A DNA stretch of 64,000 bases from Pseudomonas amygdali (GTDB lineage: Bacteria > Pseudomonadota > Gammaproteobacteria > Pseudomonadales > Pseudomonadaceae), in assembly GCF_002699855.1 (NCBI RefSeq), contig NZ_LKBW01000277.1, positions 1 through 64,000 of the forward strand. Reading direction: 5' to 3'. This document shows positions 16,306 to 25,494 of this stretch, in pieces (within the stretch, counting starts at the first letter, position 1; the number at the start of each line of letters is the position of its first letter). Position numbers and translations under genes: made by a program. The notes beneath the pieces were generated by a model. The model was not told where the DNA came from. It saw nothing but the letters and a program-made list of their open reading frames with translations, and searched no databases.

Positions 16306-17670
16306 TTATTGCCCGGTCAGCATCGCGTCGGTCGGTGCATCGGCGCGCGATTTGGCGGTCAGGCTGAAGTAGATAAAACCTATGGCCATCAGCCCGAGGA
16401 AAATCAGGCCGATCAGCATGTTGAACCAGGCCATTGCCACCAGGCACACGATTGCCAGAGCCAGCGCAATGCCGGGCACCACCGGGTAGCCTGGCGCGCG
16501 GAAGCTGCGCTCAAGGTCAGGCTCGGTCTTGCGCAGCTTGAACAGGCTGAGCATGCTCATGATGTACATGACGATAGCGCCGAAAACAGCCATGGTGATC
16601 ATCGCGGCGGTGAGTGTCATGCCGCTCAGGTTGACCAGGCCATCGCTGTAGATGGCGGCGATGCCGATCAGGCCACCTGCGATGATCGCCCGGTGCGGTG
16701 TCTGAAAGCGTGACAGCTTGGCCAGCGAGGCAGGCAGGTAACCGGCACGGGCGAGGGCGAAGAACTGGCGCGAGTAACCCATGATGATGCCGTGGAAGCT
16801 GGCGACCAGACCGAACAGGCCGATCCACACCAGCATGTGCAGCCATCCGGAGCTGTCACCGACCACGGCTTTCATTGCTTGCGGCAGTGGGTCGTTGATG
16901 TTGGCCAGGGTGCGCCAGTCGCCCACGCCACCGGCAAACAGCATGACGCCGATCGCCAGTATCACCAAGGTCAGAATGCCGCTGATGTAGGCCTTCGGGA
17001 TGGTGCGTTTCGGGTCCTTGGCTTCTTCGGCGGCCATTGCAGCGCCTTCAATGGCCAGGAAGAACCAGATAGCAAAGGGGATGGCGGCGAACATGCCGGC
17101 AATCGCTTCCGGCCCGAAGGTCTGGGAACCGGCCCAGCCGTTGAGGGCGAAGTTGCTGAAGCTGAATGCAGGTGCGACCACCCCCATGAACACCAGCAGC
17201 TCGGCCACGGCGAGAATGCACACGACCAGCTCAAAGGTTGCTGCCAGCTTTACGCCCACGATGTTGAGCGCCATGAACACGATGTAAGCGCCGACAGCCG
17301 CATGTTTGGGGTCCAGCCCCGGGTATTGCACGTTAAGGTACGCACCGATTGCCATGGCAATGGCCGGTGGCGCGAATACGAATTCGATCAGCGTGGCCAT
17401 ACCGGCGATCAGCCCGCCTTTTTCGCCAAAGGCGCGGCGGCTATAGGCAAATGGGCCGCCCGCGTGCGGGATGGCCGTAGTGAGCTCGGTAAAGCTGAAG
17501 ATGAAGCAGGTGTACATGGTCGCAACCATCAAGGCTGTTACCAAAAAGCCCAGTGTACCCGCCACGCCCCAGCCGTAACTCCAGCCAAAGTACTCGCCGG
17601 AAATCACCAGCCCGACAGCGATCCCCCATAGATGAATCGTGCCCAGCGTTGGCTTGAGTTGCGTGCTCAT
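16306..17670 (-). CDS. eat: ethanolamine permease
   Basis: A 454-residue APC-superfamily transporter with about 12 transmembrane segments. It opens with LGTIHLWGIAVGLVISGEYFGWSYGWG, characteristic of the Eat ethanolamine permeases, and continues with the conserved PHAGGPFAYSRRAFGEKGG segment. It imports ethanolamine as a nitrogen or carbon source, normally paired with eutBC; those genes are not in this window. The ATG at 17670 has GGGAG at good spacing; an in-frame ATG at 17676 is too close to it. The 290 bp upstream, before divergent pyrF, probably holds its promoter. Confidence 0.9.
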   Translation of the reverse strand: MSTQLKPTLGTIHLWGIAVGLVISGEYFGWSYGWGVAGTLGFLVTALMVATMYTCFIFSFTELTTAIPHAGGPFAYSRRAFGEKGGLIAGMATLIEFVFAPPAIAMAIGAYLNVQYPGLDPKHAAVGAYIVFMALNIVGVKLAATFELVVCILAVAELLVFMGVVAPAFSFSNFALNGWAGSQTFGPEAIAGMFAAIPFAIWFFLAIEGAAMAAEEAKDPKRTIPKAYISGILTLVILAIGVMLFAGGVGDWRTLANINDPLPQAMKAVVGDSSGWLHMLVWIGLFGLVASFHGIIMGYSRQFFALARAGYLPASLAKLSRFQTPHRAIIAGGLIGIAAIYSDGLVNLSGMTLTAAMITMAVFGAIVMYIMSMLSLFKLRKTEPDLERSFRAPGYPVVPGIALALAIVCLVAMAWFNMLIGLIFLGLMAIGFIYFSLTAKSRADAPTDAMLTGQ

Positions 17671-17961
17671 GGTCATCTCCCTGAGATTCGGTAATCGTTG
17701 AAACATCCTGTAGCAGAGGCCGTGCCAGTGCACTGATCATTGTCGTGTTGCTTCAAAACGGGTCGTTTACAGAACGCAGCAGTGAACCGATTCATCGGGT
17801 TGTGCAGGTTTGGTGCAGGCCGCCGAAGCAATGGTCGCTGCGAGTGCAGGGAATCATGAGTTTTTACGATGGCGGCTGGCTAAATGCCGATCTACGGGTC
17901 CCGTCTGCTCGCCGGTTCGGCTACAATGCGCGCCGATTTCGACTTACCTGAGACCACGCTC

Positions 17962-18660
17962 ATGTCCGCCTGCCAGACTCCTGTCATCGTCGCCCTGGAT
18001 TTTCCGACCCGTGAAGCCGCCTTGCGGTTGGCTGATCAGCTCGATCCCAAGCTGTGCAGGGTCAAGGTCGGCAAGGAGCTGTTCACCAGTTGCGCGGCCG
18101 ATATCGTCGAGACCCTTCGCAACAAGGGCTTCGAGGTGTTTCTTGATCTCAAATTCCACGATATCCCCAATACCACGGCGATGGCGGTCAAGGCCGCTGC
18201 CGAGATGGGTGTGTGGATGGTCAACGTGCACTGCTCAGGCGGACTGCGCATGATGACGGCGTGCCGCGAAGTGCTGGAGCAGCGCAACGGTCCTCAACCA
18301 CTGCTGATTGGCGTTACCGTTCTGACCAGTATGGAGCGGGAAGACCTTGCCGGTATCGGCCTGGACATTGATCCGCAGGTGCAGGTGCTGCGCCTTGCCG
18401 CGCTGGCCGAGAAGGCCGGTATGGACGGTCTGGTCTGTTCGGCGCTGGAAGCGCAGGCCCTGAAAGCGGCTCACCCGTCGTTGCAACTGGTGACGCCCGG
18501 CATTCGTCCTGCGGGCAGTGCGCAGGACGACCAGCGCCGCATCCTGACTCCGCGCCAGGCTCTGGACGCCGGCTCCGATTATCTCGTCATCGGCCGCCCG
18601 ATCAGCCAGGCAGCTGACCCGGCAAAGGCCCTGGCTGCGGTGGTTGCCGAGCTGGCTTGA
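17962..18660 (+). CDS. pyrF: orotidine 5'-phosphate decarboxylase
   Basis: A 232-residue TIM-barrel enzyme for the last step of UMP synthesis. The substrate site is visible as [10 protein letters not shown] and the catalytic [10 protein letters not shown] (Lys and Asp pairs) near residues 56-66. [18 protein letters not shown] and [11 protein letters not shown] close the barrel at the phosphate-binding end. Length is normal. I chose the ATG at 17962 ([14 protein letters not shown]); an upstream in-frame extension to 17884 has no support. Confidence 0.97.
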   Translation: MSACQTPVIVALDFPTREAALRLADQLDPKLCRVKVGKELFTSCAADIVETLRNKGFEVFLDLKFHDIPNTTAMAVKAAAEMGVWMVNVHCSGGLRMMTACREVLEQRNGPQPLLIGVTVLTSMEREDLAGIGLDIDPQVQVLRLAALAEKAGMDGLVCSALEAQALKAAHPSLQLVTPGIRPAGSAQDDQRRILTPRQALDAGSDYLVIGRPISQAADPAKALAAVVAELA

Positions 18661-18667
18661 GCGCGAG

Positions 18668-18715
18668 GACGCACAGCGTCAGGCAAGGCACCCCATGCCG
18701 AAGCATGAGGTGTCC
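18668..18715. terminator. paired hairpins between convergent pyrF and oxidoreductase
   Basis: First hairpin: GACGC-ACA-GCGTC (18668-18680), the same core as the palindromes at the left end of the window. Second: GGCACCCCATGC / GCATGAGGTGTC (about 18687-18712), 10 of 12 pairs plus G-U. Together they fill the 67-bp gap between two convergent stop codons and probably end both transcripts. Confidence 0.5.
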
Positions 18716-18727
18716 GGCCCGCGAGCT

Positions 18728-19735
18728 TTATTCCACTTTCAAGATCAGCTTGCCCTGGTTCTCACCGCTGAACAGCATCTGGAAGGTTTCCGGGAAAGTA
18801 TCGAGACCGTCGACGATATGCTCCTTGCTCTTGAGCTTGCCTTCCTTGATCCAGCCCGCCATTACCTGACCGGCTTCAGCGAAGCGCTCGGGGTGGTCGA
18901 GTACGATGAAGCCTTCAATGCGTGCACGGTTGACCAGCAGTGACATGTAGTTGGCCGGGCCTTTGATCGCCGTGGTGTTGTTGTACTGACTGATGGCACC
19001 GCAGATCACCACGCGCGCGCCGACCGCCAGCTGGCTGAGCGCCGCGTCCAGAATGTCGCCGCCAACGTTGTCGAAGTACACGTTCACGCCATCCGGACAG
19101 TGGCGCTTCAAACCATCCATAACGTCTTCGGACTTATAGTCGATGGCTGCATCGAAGCCCAGTTCTTCGGTCAGTAAACGACATTTTTCTGCGCCTCCTG
19201 CGATGCCGACAACCCGGCAGCCCTTGAGCTTGGCAATTTGTCCGGCGACGCTGCCGACAGCACCCGCTGCACCGGAAATCACTACGGTATCACCGCTTTT
19301 TGGCTGGCCGACATCCAGCAGCGCCAGGTAGGCAGTCATGCCGGTCATGCCCAGAGCAGACAGATAAAGCGGTAGCGGGGCAAGGCTGGTATCGACCTTG
19401 TAAAAGCCTTTTGGCTCGCCCACGAAGTAATCCTGAACGCCAAGTGCGCCTTGCAGATGGTCGCCTACAGCAAATTTCGGGTTTTTCGATTCAAGCACTT
19501 CGCCCACGCCCAGGGCGCGCATCACTTCGCCCAGCTTTACGGCCGGAATGTAGGATTTTCCGTCATTCATCCAGCCACGCATCGCCGGGTCCAGCGACAG
19601 GTATTTGTTCTTGACCAGTATCTGGCCTTCGGCAAGTGCGGTGACCGGAGCCTCTTGATAGGTGAAGTCTTCACGGCGCACATCGCCCGACGGACGCTTG
19701 GCGAGCAGGAACTGGCGGTTGGAAAGATCAGTCAT
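18728..19735 (-). CDS. NADP-dependent medium-chain oxidoreductase (CurA/YncB type)
   Basis: A 335-residue zinc-independent medium-chain dehydrogenase/reductase. The nucleotide site is GAAGAVGSVAGQIAKLKGCRVVGIAGG near residue 155. FDAAIDYKSED and VNVYFDNVGGDILDAAL are typical of the enone/curcumin reductase (PTGR-like) branch. It reduces activated C=C bonds with NADPH, perhaps as detoxification. No cofactor residue is obviously missing and the length is normal. It is probably monocistronic. Confidence 0.9.
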   Translation of the reverse strand: MTDLSNRQFLLAKRPSGDVRREDFTYQEAPVTALAEGQILVKNKYLSLDPAMRGWMNDGKSYIPAVKLGEVMRALGVGEVLESKNPKFAVGDHLQGALGVQDYFVGEPKGFYKVDTSLAPLPLYLSALGMTGMTAYLALLDVGQPKSGDTVVISGAAGAVGSVAGQIAKLKGCRVVGIAGGAEKCRLLTEELGFDAAIDYKSEDVMDGLKRHCPDGVNVYFDNVGGDILDAALSQLAVGARVVICGAISQYNNTTAIKGPANYMSLLVNRARIEGFIVLDHPERFAEAGQVMAGWIKEGKLKSKEHIVDGLDTFPETFQMLFSGENQGKLILKVE

Positions 19736-19966
19736 GGCAGGGTCTCCAGAAAATGGTTCAAAGATGGATTCAAACGCTCGCCGCGTTGCTCAGGCAAGAA
19801 GCGATCATCAAGCGAATGCTGTTTGATCCATGTGATTGATAGGAGTCCGTTGCGGCTTTGGCGTTCAGACGGATCTGCAGATGACGCATGCTGAAGGCCG
19901 ATAGGGCTTGAGTCAGTTGCGGCTGTGCTCTAGATTCGTCGCTCGACAAACACCTGGGTGACCGTA

Positions 19967-20902
19967 ATGCCAGCTATATCTAAACCGACGCTTTACCCTA
20001 AGGTTCTGCGCGCTGGCGACGCCGTGGCGTTGGTGTCGCCTGCCGGGCCGGTTGACCCTGGCAAAATCGACGCTGCGGTCGAAGTACTCAAGGGGTGGGG
20101 GCTGCGTCCGCGTGTCTATCCGCATGCACTGGGCAAATACTCATTCTATTCGGGGACCGACGAGGAGCGGCTTGCTGACCTAAATGCCGCGCTGGCTGAT
20201 CCGGAGATCCGTGCGGTCATCTGCAACCGCGGCGGCTATGGCGTGCAGCGAATTGTCCAGCAGGTGGATATGGACGCTGTGCGTCGTGCCCCCAAGCTGG
20301 TGACCGGCTTTTCCGATATCACCGCACTACATGGTGCGCTATGGAACCATGCGCGTCTGGCCACTATTCATGGCCCGGTCGCCTCGCAGCTGGAACGCGG
20401 TGGCCTGTTCGTCAGCGGCATGCACCATGTGCTGATGAGTACCGAGCCGGTATTGCTCAAGGCCGATCATGCCTCACCAACGGCGAAGGTCAGAACCGGC
20501 GGCAGCGCGCAGGGCCTGTTGCTGGGCGGCAATCTGTGCATCCTCGATACTTCGGTGGGTACGCCGTTCATGCCCGACATGACCGGTGCGATTTTGCTCA
20601 TCGAAGAGGTCAACGAACCGGCCTATCGGGTTGACCGCATGCTGACCCATCTGGGTAACTGCGGCATCCTTGCGCGTCTGGCGGGTGTCGCGGTGGGCGA
20701 GTTCACCCCTGCCGCGAACACCGGCGGCACCATCAGCCCCGCCGATGTGCTGCTGGAACGGCTGGGCAGTCTGGGCATTCCGGTGCTGGGCGGCTTGCCG
20801 GTAGGGCATGGGGATCTCAATCAGGCCGTGCCACTGGGAACGCAGGCAATACTTGATGCAGATGCTGGAACCCTGTTGGTATCGGCCACTGCCCGTAGTT
20901 GA
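19967..20902 (+). CDS. LD-carboxypeptidase, peptidase family S66
   Basis: A 311-residue S66 peptidase. The nucleophile Ser lies in GFSDITALHGALW near residue 109. The Glu is in LLIEEVNEPAYRVDRML and the His near the C-terminal GLPVGHGDLNQAVPLG, giving the Ser-Glu-His triad. NRGGYGVQRI is another family mark. Such enzymes trim the terminal D-Ala from murein tetrapeptides in the cytoplasm (LdcA), or inactivate microcin C (MccF); LdcA-type recycling is more likely. The ATG at 19967 is preferred over a GTG at 19958. Confidence 0.9.
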   Translation: MPAISKPTLYPKVLRAGDAVALVSPAGPVDPGKIDAAVEVLKGWGLRPRVYPHALGKYSFYSGTDEERLADLNAALADPEIRAVICNRGGYGVQRIVQQVDMDAVRRAPKLVTGFSDITALHGALWNHARLATIHGPVASQLERGGLFVSGMHHVLMSTEPVLLKADHASPTAKVRTGGSAQGLLLGGNLCILDTSVGTPFMPDMTGAILLIEEVNEPAYRVDRMLTHLGNCGILARLAGVAVGEFTPAANTGGTISPADVLLERLGSLGIPVLGGLPVGHGDLNQAVPLGTQAILDADAGTLLVSATARS

Positions 20903-20932
20903 TCGCTCTTTTGCTGTGGGCTTGAGGCAGGC

Positions 20933-22126
20933 TTATCCGGGCTTGCGTACATGGAGAATCAGCATGGTCAGCAGGCCCGCAACAATGCCCCAGAATGCCG
21001 AACCTATGGAAAACAGCGTCAGCCCTGAGGCCGTCACCATAAAGGTGATAAGAGCGGGTTCGCGCTCGCGGGGCTCGGCCATGGCCACGGTCAGGCCATT
21101 GGTGATCGAACCGAGCAGCGCCAGTGCGGCAATCGAAATCATCAGCTCCGTGGGGAACGCACTGAACAGACCTGCCAGCGTGGCGCCGAAAATCCCGGCG
21201 ATTGCGTAGAAAATCCCGGCCCAGATCGCCGCTGTGTAGCGTTTGGACTTGTCTTCGTGCGCATGAGGGCTGGTACAGATGGCGGCGCTGATGGCGGCCA
21301 GGTTGATCCCGTGGCAGCCGAACGGTGCGGTAAGCAAAGAAGCAAAGCCTGTTACCGATATCAGCGGTGAGGTAGGCGGGTAGTAACCGTCGGCTCGCAA
21401 CACCGCCACACCCGGCATGTTCTGTGAGGTCATGGCCACCACGAACAGCGGAATGCCGATGCTGACCGTCGCGGCCCAGGAAAACTCGGGAGTGGTCCAG
21501 ACCGGCGCGGCGACTTGCAGCGACAGACCGCTGAAGTTCAGCAAGCCCAGCGCGCCCGATATCCCGATGCCGACCAGCAGTGCGAGCAGCACCGAGTAGC
21601 GTGGGGAAAGACGCTTCACCACCAGATACGTAAAAAACATGCCCAATACCAGGCTGGTGCGGTGCTGGGCGGCGATGAATATTTCACTGCCGATCCTGAA
21701 AAGGATTCCCGCCAGCAAGGCCGCAGCCAGCGAGGCTGGCAAACGCCGCACGATACGTTCGAAGCTGCCCGTTATGCCGCACAGAATAACCAGCAGCGCG
21801 CTGGTCATGAACGCGCCAATCGCCTGCGGGTATGCCACACCACCCAGACTGGTGATCAGCAGTGCGGCACCGGGTGTGGACCACGCGACAGTAATCGGCA
21901 TGCGGTAGCGCAACGAAAGGCCGATGCTGCACACCGCCATGCCCATGAACAACGCCCACAGCCAGGACGAAATCTGCACGCTGCTCAGACCGGCCGCCTG
22001 TCCGGCCTGAAACATCAGCACCAGTGAGCTGGTGCAGCCAGTCATCATGGCAATGAAGCCGGCAACCACCGCAGACGGCGATGAGTCGGTCAGCGGGCGC
22101 AATGGTGCCTTGAGGGTTTCGTTCAT
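20933..22126 (-). CDS. benE: BenE family benzoate/H+ symporter
   Basis: A 397-residue inner-membrane protein with about 12 hydrophobic helices. It has the BenE features SSPSAVVAGFIAMMTGCTSSL, PITVAWSTPGAALL and FGCHGINLAAISAAIC. Characterised members import benzoate with protons, but no ben or cat catabolic genes are nearby, so another aromatic acid is possible. AAGGAA lies before the ATG at 22126; an open frame to 22186 is a spurious extension. It lies 117 bp downstream of the marR gene on the same strand, so the two may be co-transcribed. Confidence 0.88.
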   Translation of the reverse strand: MNETLKAPLRPLTDSSPSAVVAGFIAMMTGCTSSLVLMFQAGQAAGLSSVQISSWLWALFMGMAVCSIGLSLRYRMPITVAWSTPGAALLITSLGGVAYPQAIGAFMTSALLVILCGITGSFERIVRRLPASLAAALLAGILFRIGSEIFIAAQHRTSLVLGMFFTYLVVKRLSPRYSVLLALLVGIGISGALGLLNFSGLSLQVAAPVWTTPEFSWAATVSIGIPLFVVAMTSQNMPGVAVLRADGYYPPTSPLISVTGFASLLTAPFGCHGINLAAISAAICTSPHAHEDKSKRYTAAIWAGIFYAIAGIFGATLAGLFSAFPTELMISIAALALLGSITNGLTVAMAEPREREPALITFMVTASGLTLFSIGSAFWGIVAGLLTMLILHVRKPG

Positions 22127-22242
22127 GCAGGGCGTTCCTTGAAGCGGGCAGGTAGCAAAGGACGCCAAGCCTAAACGCATGACCACTCGGCTTTACGATA
22201 CAGCGATATGAGTAAATGCCAGCACAGTTGCGACAGTGGTAT

Positions 22243-22713
22243 TTATTCGGCGTCAGTCCCGATTGGACACGCACCGGATTGCAGTGTCTGGCCCAGCGCC
22301 AGGTTGACTGTCATCCAGCCATCCACCGCTTCCTGACCCGCTTCGGCGAACACGCGTTGCAGCAGCTTGACCTGTTCACGCCGTAACGCCTGCTCGAAAC
22401 GAGCGCCTTCATCGGTGAGCCCGAGCAGTCGTTTACGCTTGTCGGTTTCCGGAGCGGTGCTGTGCACCAGGTCCATGCCGATCAATTGGCGCAGCGGGGC
22501 ATTGAGCGCCTGCTTGCTCACGCCCAATACCGTGAGCAGTTCCTTGACGCTCAGTTTGGGATAGCGAGCGATGAAAAATACAATGCGCTGATGCACGCGA
22601 CTGAAGCCGCGCTTGGCCAGCATTTCATCAGCCTTGGCGGTGAAGGCCTGATAGCCGAAGAAGAAGGCTTCCATGGCCATTTGTTGATTGGCAGGTTTTT
22701 TTAAGTCAAGCAT
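22243..22713 (-). CDS. MarR family transcriptional regulator
   Basis: A 156-residue winged-helix regulator. The central part is VHQRIVFFIARYPKLSVKELLTVLGVSKQALNAPLRQLIGMDLV (helix-turn-helix, residues 40-84), followed by the wing TAPETDKRKRLLGLTDEGARFEQAL, whose D.R.....LT..G is the MarR signature. It likely represses the divergent aminotransferase gene and itself, because two matching palindromes lie in the 82-bp gap, one overlapping its own start codon. The ligand is unknown; BenE downstream hints at an aromatic acid. Confidence 0.92.
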   Translation of the reverse strand: MLDLKKPANQQMAMEAFFFGYQAFTAKADEMLAKRGFSRVHQRIVFFIARYPKLSVKELLTVLGVSKQALNAPLRQLIGMDLVHSTAPETDKRKRLLGLTDEGARFEQALRREQVKLLQRVFAEAGQEAVDGWMTVNLALGQTLQSGACPIGTDAE

Positions 22714-22762
22714 GTTGACGTATCCGGGCTGGGCGTCGTAATTTGAGTCAACAAGTTTGACT
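22704..22762. promoter_or_regulatory. twin palindromic operators, probable MarR sites
   Basis: Two sites share the form AGTCAA-N5-TTGAC: 22704-22720 (AGTCAAGCATGTTGACG) overlaps the marR start codon, and 22746-22762 (AGTCAACAAGTTTGACT) lies before the aminotransferase gene. Centres are 42 bp apart, four helical turns, so dimers would bind the same DNA face. This is the usual layout for a MarR protein repressing both divergent genes. Confidence 0.7.
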
Positions 22763-22795
22763 TATTTTTCTTCGTCTCGGCTACAGGTAAGTGCC

Positions 22796-23962
22796 ATGGC
22801 TTTTTCCGAACGCGTTTCCCGTCTGAAAAGTTCTCTGATTCGCGAGATCCTCGCCGCCGCTCAGCGCCCGCAAGTGATGTCGTTCGCCGGTGGCCTGCCT
22901 GCCGAGTCGATGCTGCCCAAAGTCGAGTGGGCTGACATGCCTGTTTCTCTGGGCCAGTACGGCATGAGCGAGGGCGAACCTGCGCTGCGCGAAGCGCTGG
23001 CTGCCGACGCCCGCGCCCTGGGTATTGCTTGCAATGCCAGTCAGGTCATGGTGGTCAGTGGTTCTCAACAGACGCTGGACCTTGCGGCCAAGCTCTACAT
23101 CGACAAAGGCACCGAGATTCTGCTTGAGGCACCCACCTACCTGGCGGCGCTGCAGATATTTCAGCTATTTGGTGCCGACTGCATCACCGTGCCCCTGCAG
23201 GCCGAAGGCCCGGACCTGGTTGCCATGCGCCAGCGCCTGGAGCAGCACAGGCCCGCATTCGCCTACCTGATCCCGACGTTCCAGAACCCCTCGGCAGTGC
23301 GCTACAGCCAGGCCAGCCGCGATGCGGTTGCGGCTTTGCTTGACGAGTTCTGCGTTACGTTGATCGAGGATGAGCCGTACCGCGAGTTGAGTTTTGACGG
23401 CGGCAGTGCCAGGCCGATTGTCAGCGGCCTGAAGACAGCAAGCTGGATCTACACCGGCACGGTCTCCAAAACGCTATTGCCCGGCCTGCGTGTGGGTTAT
23501 CTGATCGCCAGTCCCGATCTGTTTCCGCACCTGTTGCGCCTGAAGCAGTCCGCCGATCTACATACCAATCGCCTTGGCCAATGGCAGGCCTTGCAGTGGA
23601 TTGGCACTGAGCACTATCGTGAACATCTGCTGACGCTATGCGAGTTCTACCGTGGTCGCCGGGATGCATTCGAGGATGCCTTGCAGACGCATTTTTCAGA
23701 CCTGGCCGAGTGGAACAGCCCGCAAGGCGGATTGTTCTTCTGGCTGACTCTGAAACAGCCGCTGGACACCCGTACCTTGCTGGATGCCGCGTTGGCGCAG
23801 GACGTCGCGTTCATGCCGGGCGAACCTTTTTTTGCTGACCCGGACGCCAATCACGGCCATCTGCGCCTCAATTTCAGTCATATCGACCCGGCGCGTCTGA
23901 ATGAAGGCATAAAACGACTGGCGTCCGTGGTCCGTGCGGCACAGAATCTGAAAGCCGCCTGA
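22796..23962 (+). CDS. PLP-dependent aminotransferase, class I (LysN-like)
   Basis: A 388-residue fold-type I aminotransferase. FAGGLPAESMLP and GQYGMSEGEPALREALA match the 2-aminoadipate aminotransferase/MocR-catalytic branch. TFQNPSAVRYSQASR supplies the active-site Asn-Pro, IEDEPYRELSF the Asp-Tyr pair and YTGTVSKTLLPGLRVGY the PLP-binding Lys. The donor-acceptor pair is not evident. It has no N-terminal HTH, so it is not a MocR regulator. ATG at 22796 (MAFSERVSRLK) fits the family; an open frame from 22757 crosses the operator. It is divergent from marR. Confidence 0.9.
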   Translation: MAFSERVSRLKSSLIREILAAAQRPQVMSFAGGLPAESMLPKVEWADMPVSLGQYGMSEGEPALREALAADARALGIACNASQVMVVSGSQQTLDLAAKLYIDKGTEILLEAPTYLAALQIFQLFGADCITVPLQAEGPDLVAMRQRLEQHRPAFAYLIPTFQNPSAVRYSQASRDAVAALLDEFCVTLIEDEPYRELSFDGGSARPIVSGLKTASWIYTGTVSKTLLPGLRVGYLIASPDLFPHLLRLKQSADLHTNRLGQWQALQWIGTEHYREHLLTLCEFYRGRRDAFEDALQTHFSDLAEWNSPQGGLFFWLTLKQPLDTRTLLDAALAQDVAFMPGEPFFADPDANHGHLRLNFSHIDPARLNEGIKRLASVVRAAQNLKAA

Positions 23963-24000
23963 TCAGAGCCGGCAATACAGGCATATCGAGGGAGCAGGCG

Positions 24001-24603
24001 ATGTACAAGGTTTATGGCGATTACAACTCGGGCAACTGCTACAAGGTCAAGTTGATGCTTAACCTGTTGGGCAGTGAGTACGAGTGGGTGCCGGTCGATA
24101 TTCTTAATGGCGAAACCCAGACCCCGGCTTTTCTGGAGAAGAACCCAAACGGCAAGATCCCGGTGTTGGAACTGGAAGACGGCACTTGTCTATGGGAGTC
24201 CAATGCGATTCTCAATTTTCTGGCTGATGGTTCCAGGTATCTTCCGAGCGAACCGCGGCTGCGCACCCAGGTTCTGCAATGGCAGTTTTTCGAGCAGTAC
24301 AGCCATGAGCCGTCGGTGGCGGTTGCCCGCTTCATCCAGTTCTATCTGGGCTTGCCGGCTGAACGCATGACCGAGTATCGGGCCATGCAGAAATCCGGTT
24401 ATCGAGCGCTGGCGGTCATGGAGCAGCAGCTTGATCGCACACCGTTTCTGGTCGGTGAGAATTTCTCCATCGCCGATATCGCCCTGTACGCCTATACCCA
24501 TGTCGCTCATCAGGGCGGTTTCGATCTGGCACCTTACACCGGAATTCGGCGCTGGCTGGATCGGGTCAAGGCGCAACCGGGTTATGTCGGTATGCTGGAT
24601 TGA
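24001..24603 (+). CDS. glutathione S-transferase family protein
   Basis: A 200-residue GST with an N-terminal thioredoxin-fold domain (YGDYNSGNCYKVKLMLNLL, residues 4-22) and the conserved NPNGKIPVLELEDG and LWESNAIL glutathione-site segments. The C-terminal helical domain includes TPFLVGENFSIADIALYAYTH, the N-capping box. The catalytic residue is probably Ser10 or a nearby Asn. Substrate unknown. GAGGGAGCAGG precedes the ATG, 36 bp after the aminotransferase stop, so the two may be co-transcribed. Confidence 0.92.
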   Translation: MYKVYGDYNSGNCYKVKLMLNLLGSEYEWVPVDILNGETQTPAFLEKNPNGKIPVLELEDGTCLWESNAILNFLADGSRYLPSEPRLRTQVLQWQFFEQYSHEPSVAVARFIQFYLGLPAERMTEYRAMQKSGYRALAVMEQQLDRTPFLVGENFSIADIALYAYTHVAHQGGFDLAPYTGIRRWLDRVKAQPGYVGMLD

Positions 24604-24633
24604 TGCACCCATTGGCTGAATAAAAGGAAATTT

Positions 24634-25020
24634 ATGCGTGTTTCAATAGCACTTCTGGCCGCTTTCATCGCGCTGGGTATCGGCTGCTCGGCACAGGCTC
24701 AGGATTGCGATGCCAATCAGGCCAGCATGAATCAGTGTGCTGCCAATGAGCTGTCGGCGCTCGATGCTGATCTCAACAAGCAGTACAAGGCGCAGATGAC
24801 GTGGCTGAAGACGCCGGCCAAAAAGCAGGCGTTCAAGGATGCACAACTGAAGTGGATAGCCCTGCGTGACGCCGATTGCCTGTATCAGGCTGGCAAGCCC
24901 GAGGATTCAGGCTCCATATGGCCGTTGCTGCAATCGCAATGCCTGGCTGACCAGACCCGCGTGCGCCTCAAGCAGTTGCAAGCCTATGTCGCCTGCCGCG
25001 AGGAAGGTTGCCCGCGTTGA
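24634..25020 (+). CDS. secreted LprI/DUF1311 family protein
   Basis: A 128-residue periplasmic protein with a Sec signal (VSIALLAAFIALGIGCSAQAQ). The mature part has CDANQASMNQCAANELSALDADLNKQYK and WLKTPAKKQAFKDAQLKWIALRDADC, the DUF1311/LprI pattern with paired Cys. Some members inhibit lysozyme; that role is an inference here. AAAAGGAAATTT gives a good ribosome site, 30 bp after the GST gene, so it is probably in the same transcript. Further Cys at the C-terminus (ACREEGC) suggest disulfides. Confidence 0.88.
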   Translation: MRVSIALLAAFIALGIGCSAQAQDCDANQASMNQCAANELSALDADLNKQYKAQMTWLKTPAKKQAFKDAQLKWIALRDADCLYQAGKPEDSGSIWPLLQSQCLADQTRVRLKQLQAYVACREEGCPR

Positions 25021-25041
25021 GGCACGTCGGGCACGAGGTGT

Positions 25042-25419
25042 TCAGATCGCGCCGAACCGCTGATTCAGGTAGTCGATAAAGACCTTGGATTCGTACATCC
25101 ACACGGTTTTGTCGCCTTCTTCGATTCGCAGGCAAGGCACCTTGATTTTGCCGCCCTCGTTAAGCAGCGTCTGACGGTCAAGCTCGTTGTTCTTCGCATC
25201 GCGCAAAGCGACAGGAACATTGAGACGGTGCAGGGTGCGACGGGTTTTCACGCAGAACGGGCAGGCGTGGAACTGGTACAGCGTCAGGTCCTGAGCCGCC
25301 TCCGCGACAGCCGCCTGGGCCTGCGGATCGCGCTTTTTCCTGCTCGGGCGGGTCAGGAAGTCGATACCGATGACGAGCTGGCCAAGGCCGACTCTTAACG
25401 CTTTCATGAACACGGTCAT
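25042..25419 (-). CDS. glutaredoxin-like thioredoxin-fold protein
   Basis: A 125-residue protein with a short hydrophobic N-terminus (ALRVGLGQLVIGIDFL) and a glutaredoxin fold, LTLYQFHACPFCVKTRRTLHRL, with the redox motif CPFC near residues 53-56. GGKIKVPCLRIEEGDKTVWMYES supplies the cis-Pro and the glutathione-site Glu-Ser. It probably reduces glutathione mixed disulfides, perhaps anchored at the inner membrane. The start may be ATG 25419 or ATG 25407 (MKALRV); spacing to GAGG favours neither clearly. Confidence 0.85.
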   Translation of the reverse strand: MTVFMKALRVGLGQLVIGIDFLTRPSRKKRDPQAQAAVAEAAQDLTLYQFHACPFCVKTRRTLHRLNVPVALRDAKNNELDRQTLLNEGGKIKVPCLRIEEGDKTVWMYESKVFIDYLNQRFGAI

Positions 25420-25494
25420 ACCTCTTGCGGACAGTGGCGGGAATCGGCCGGACGTTCAGTGTGCGCCGTGGCACGTGAACGCTGGCTGAACGGG

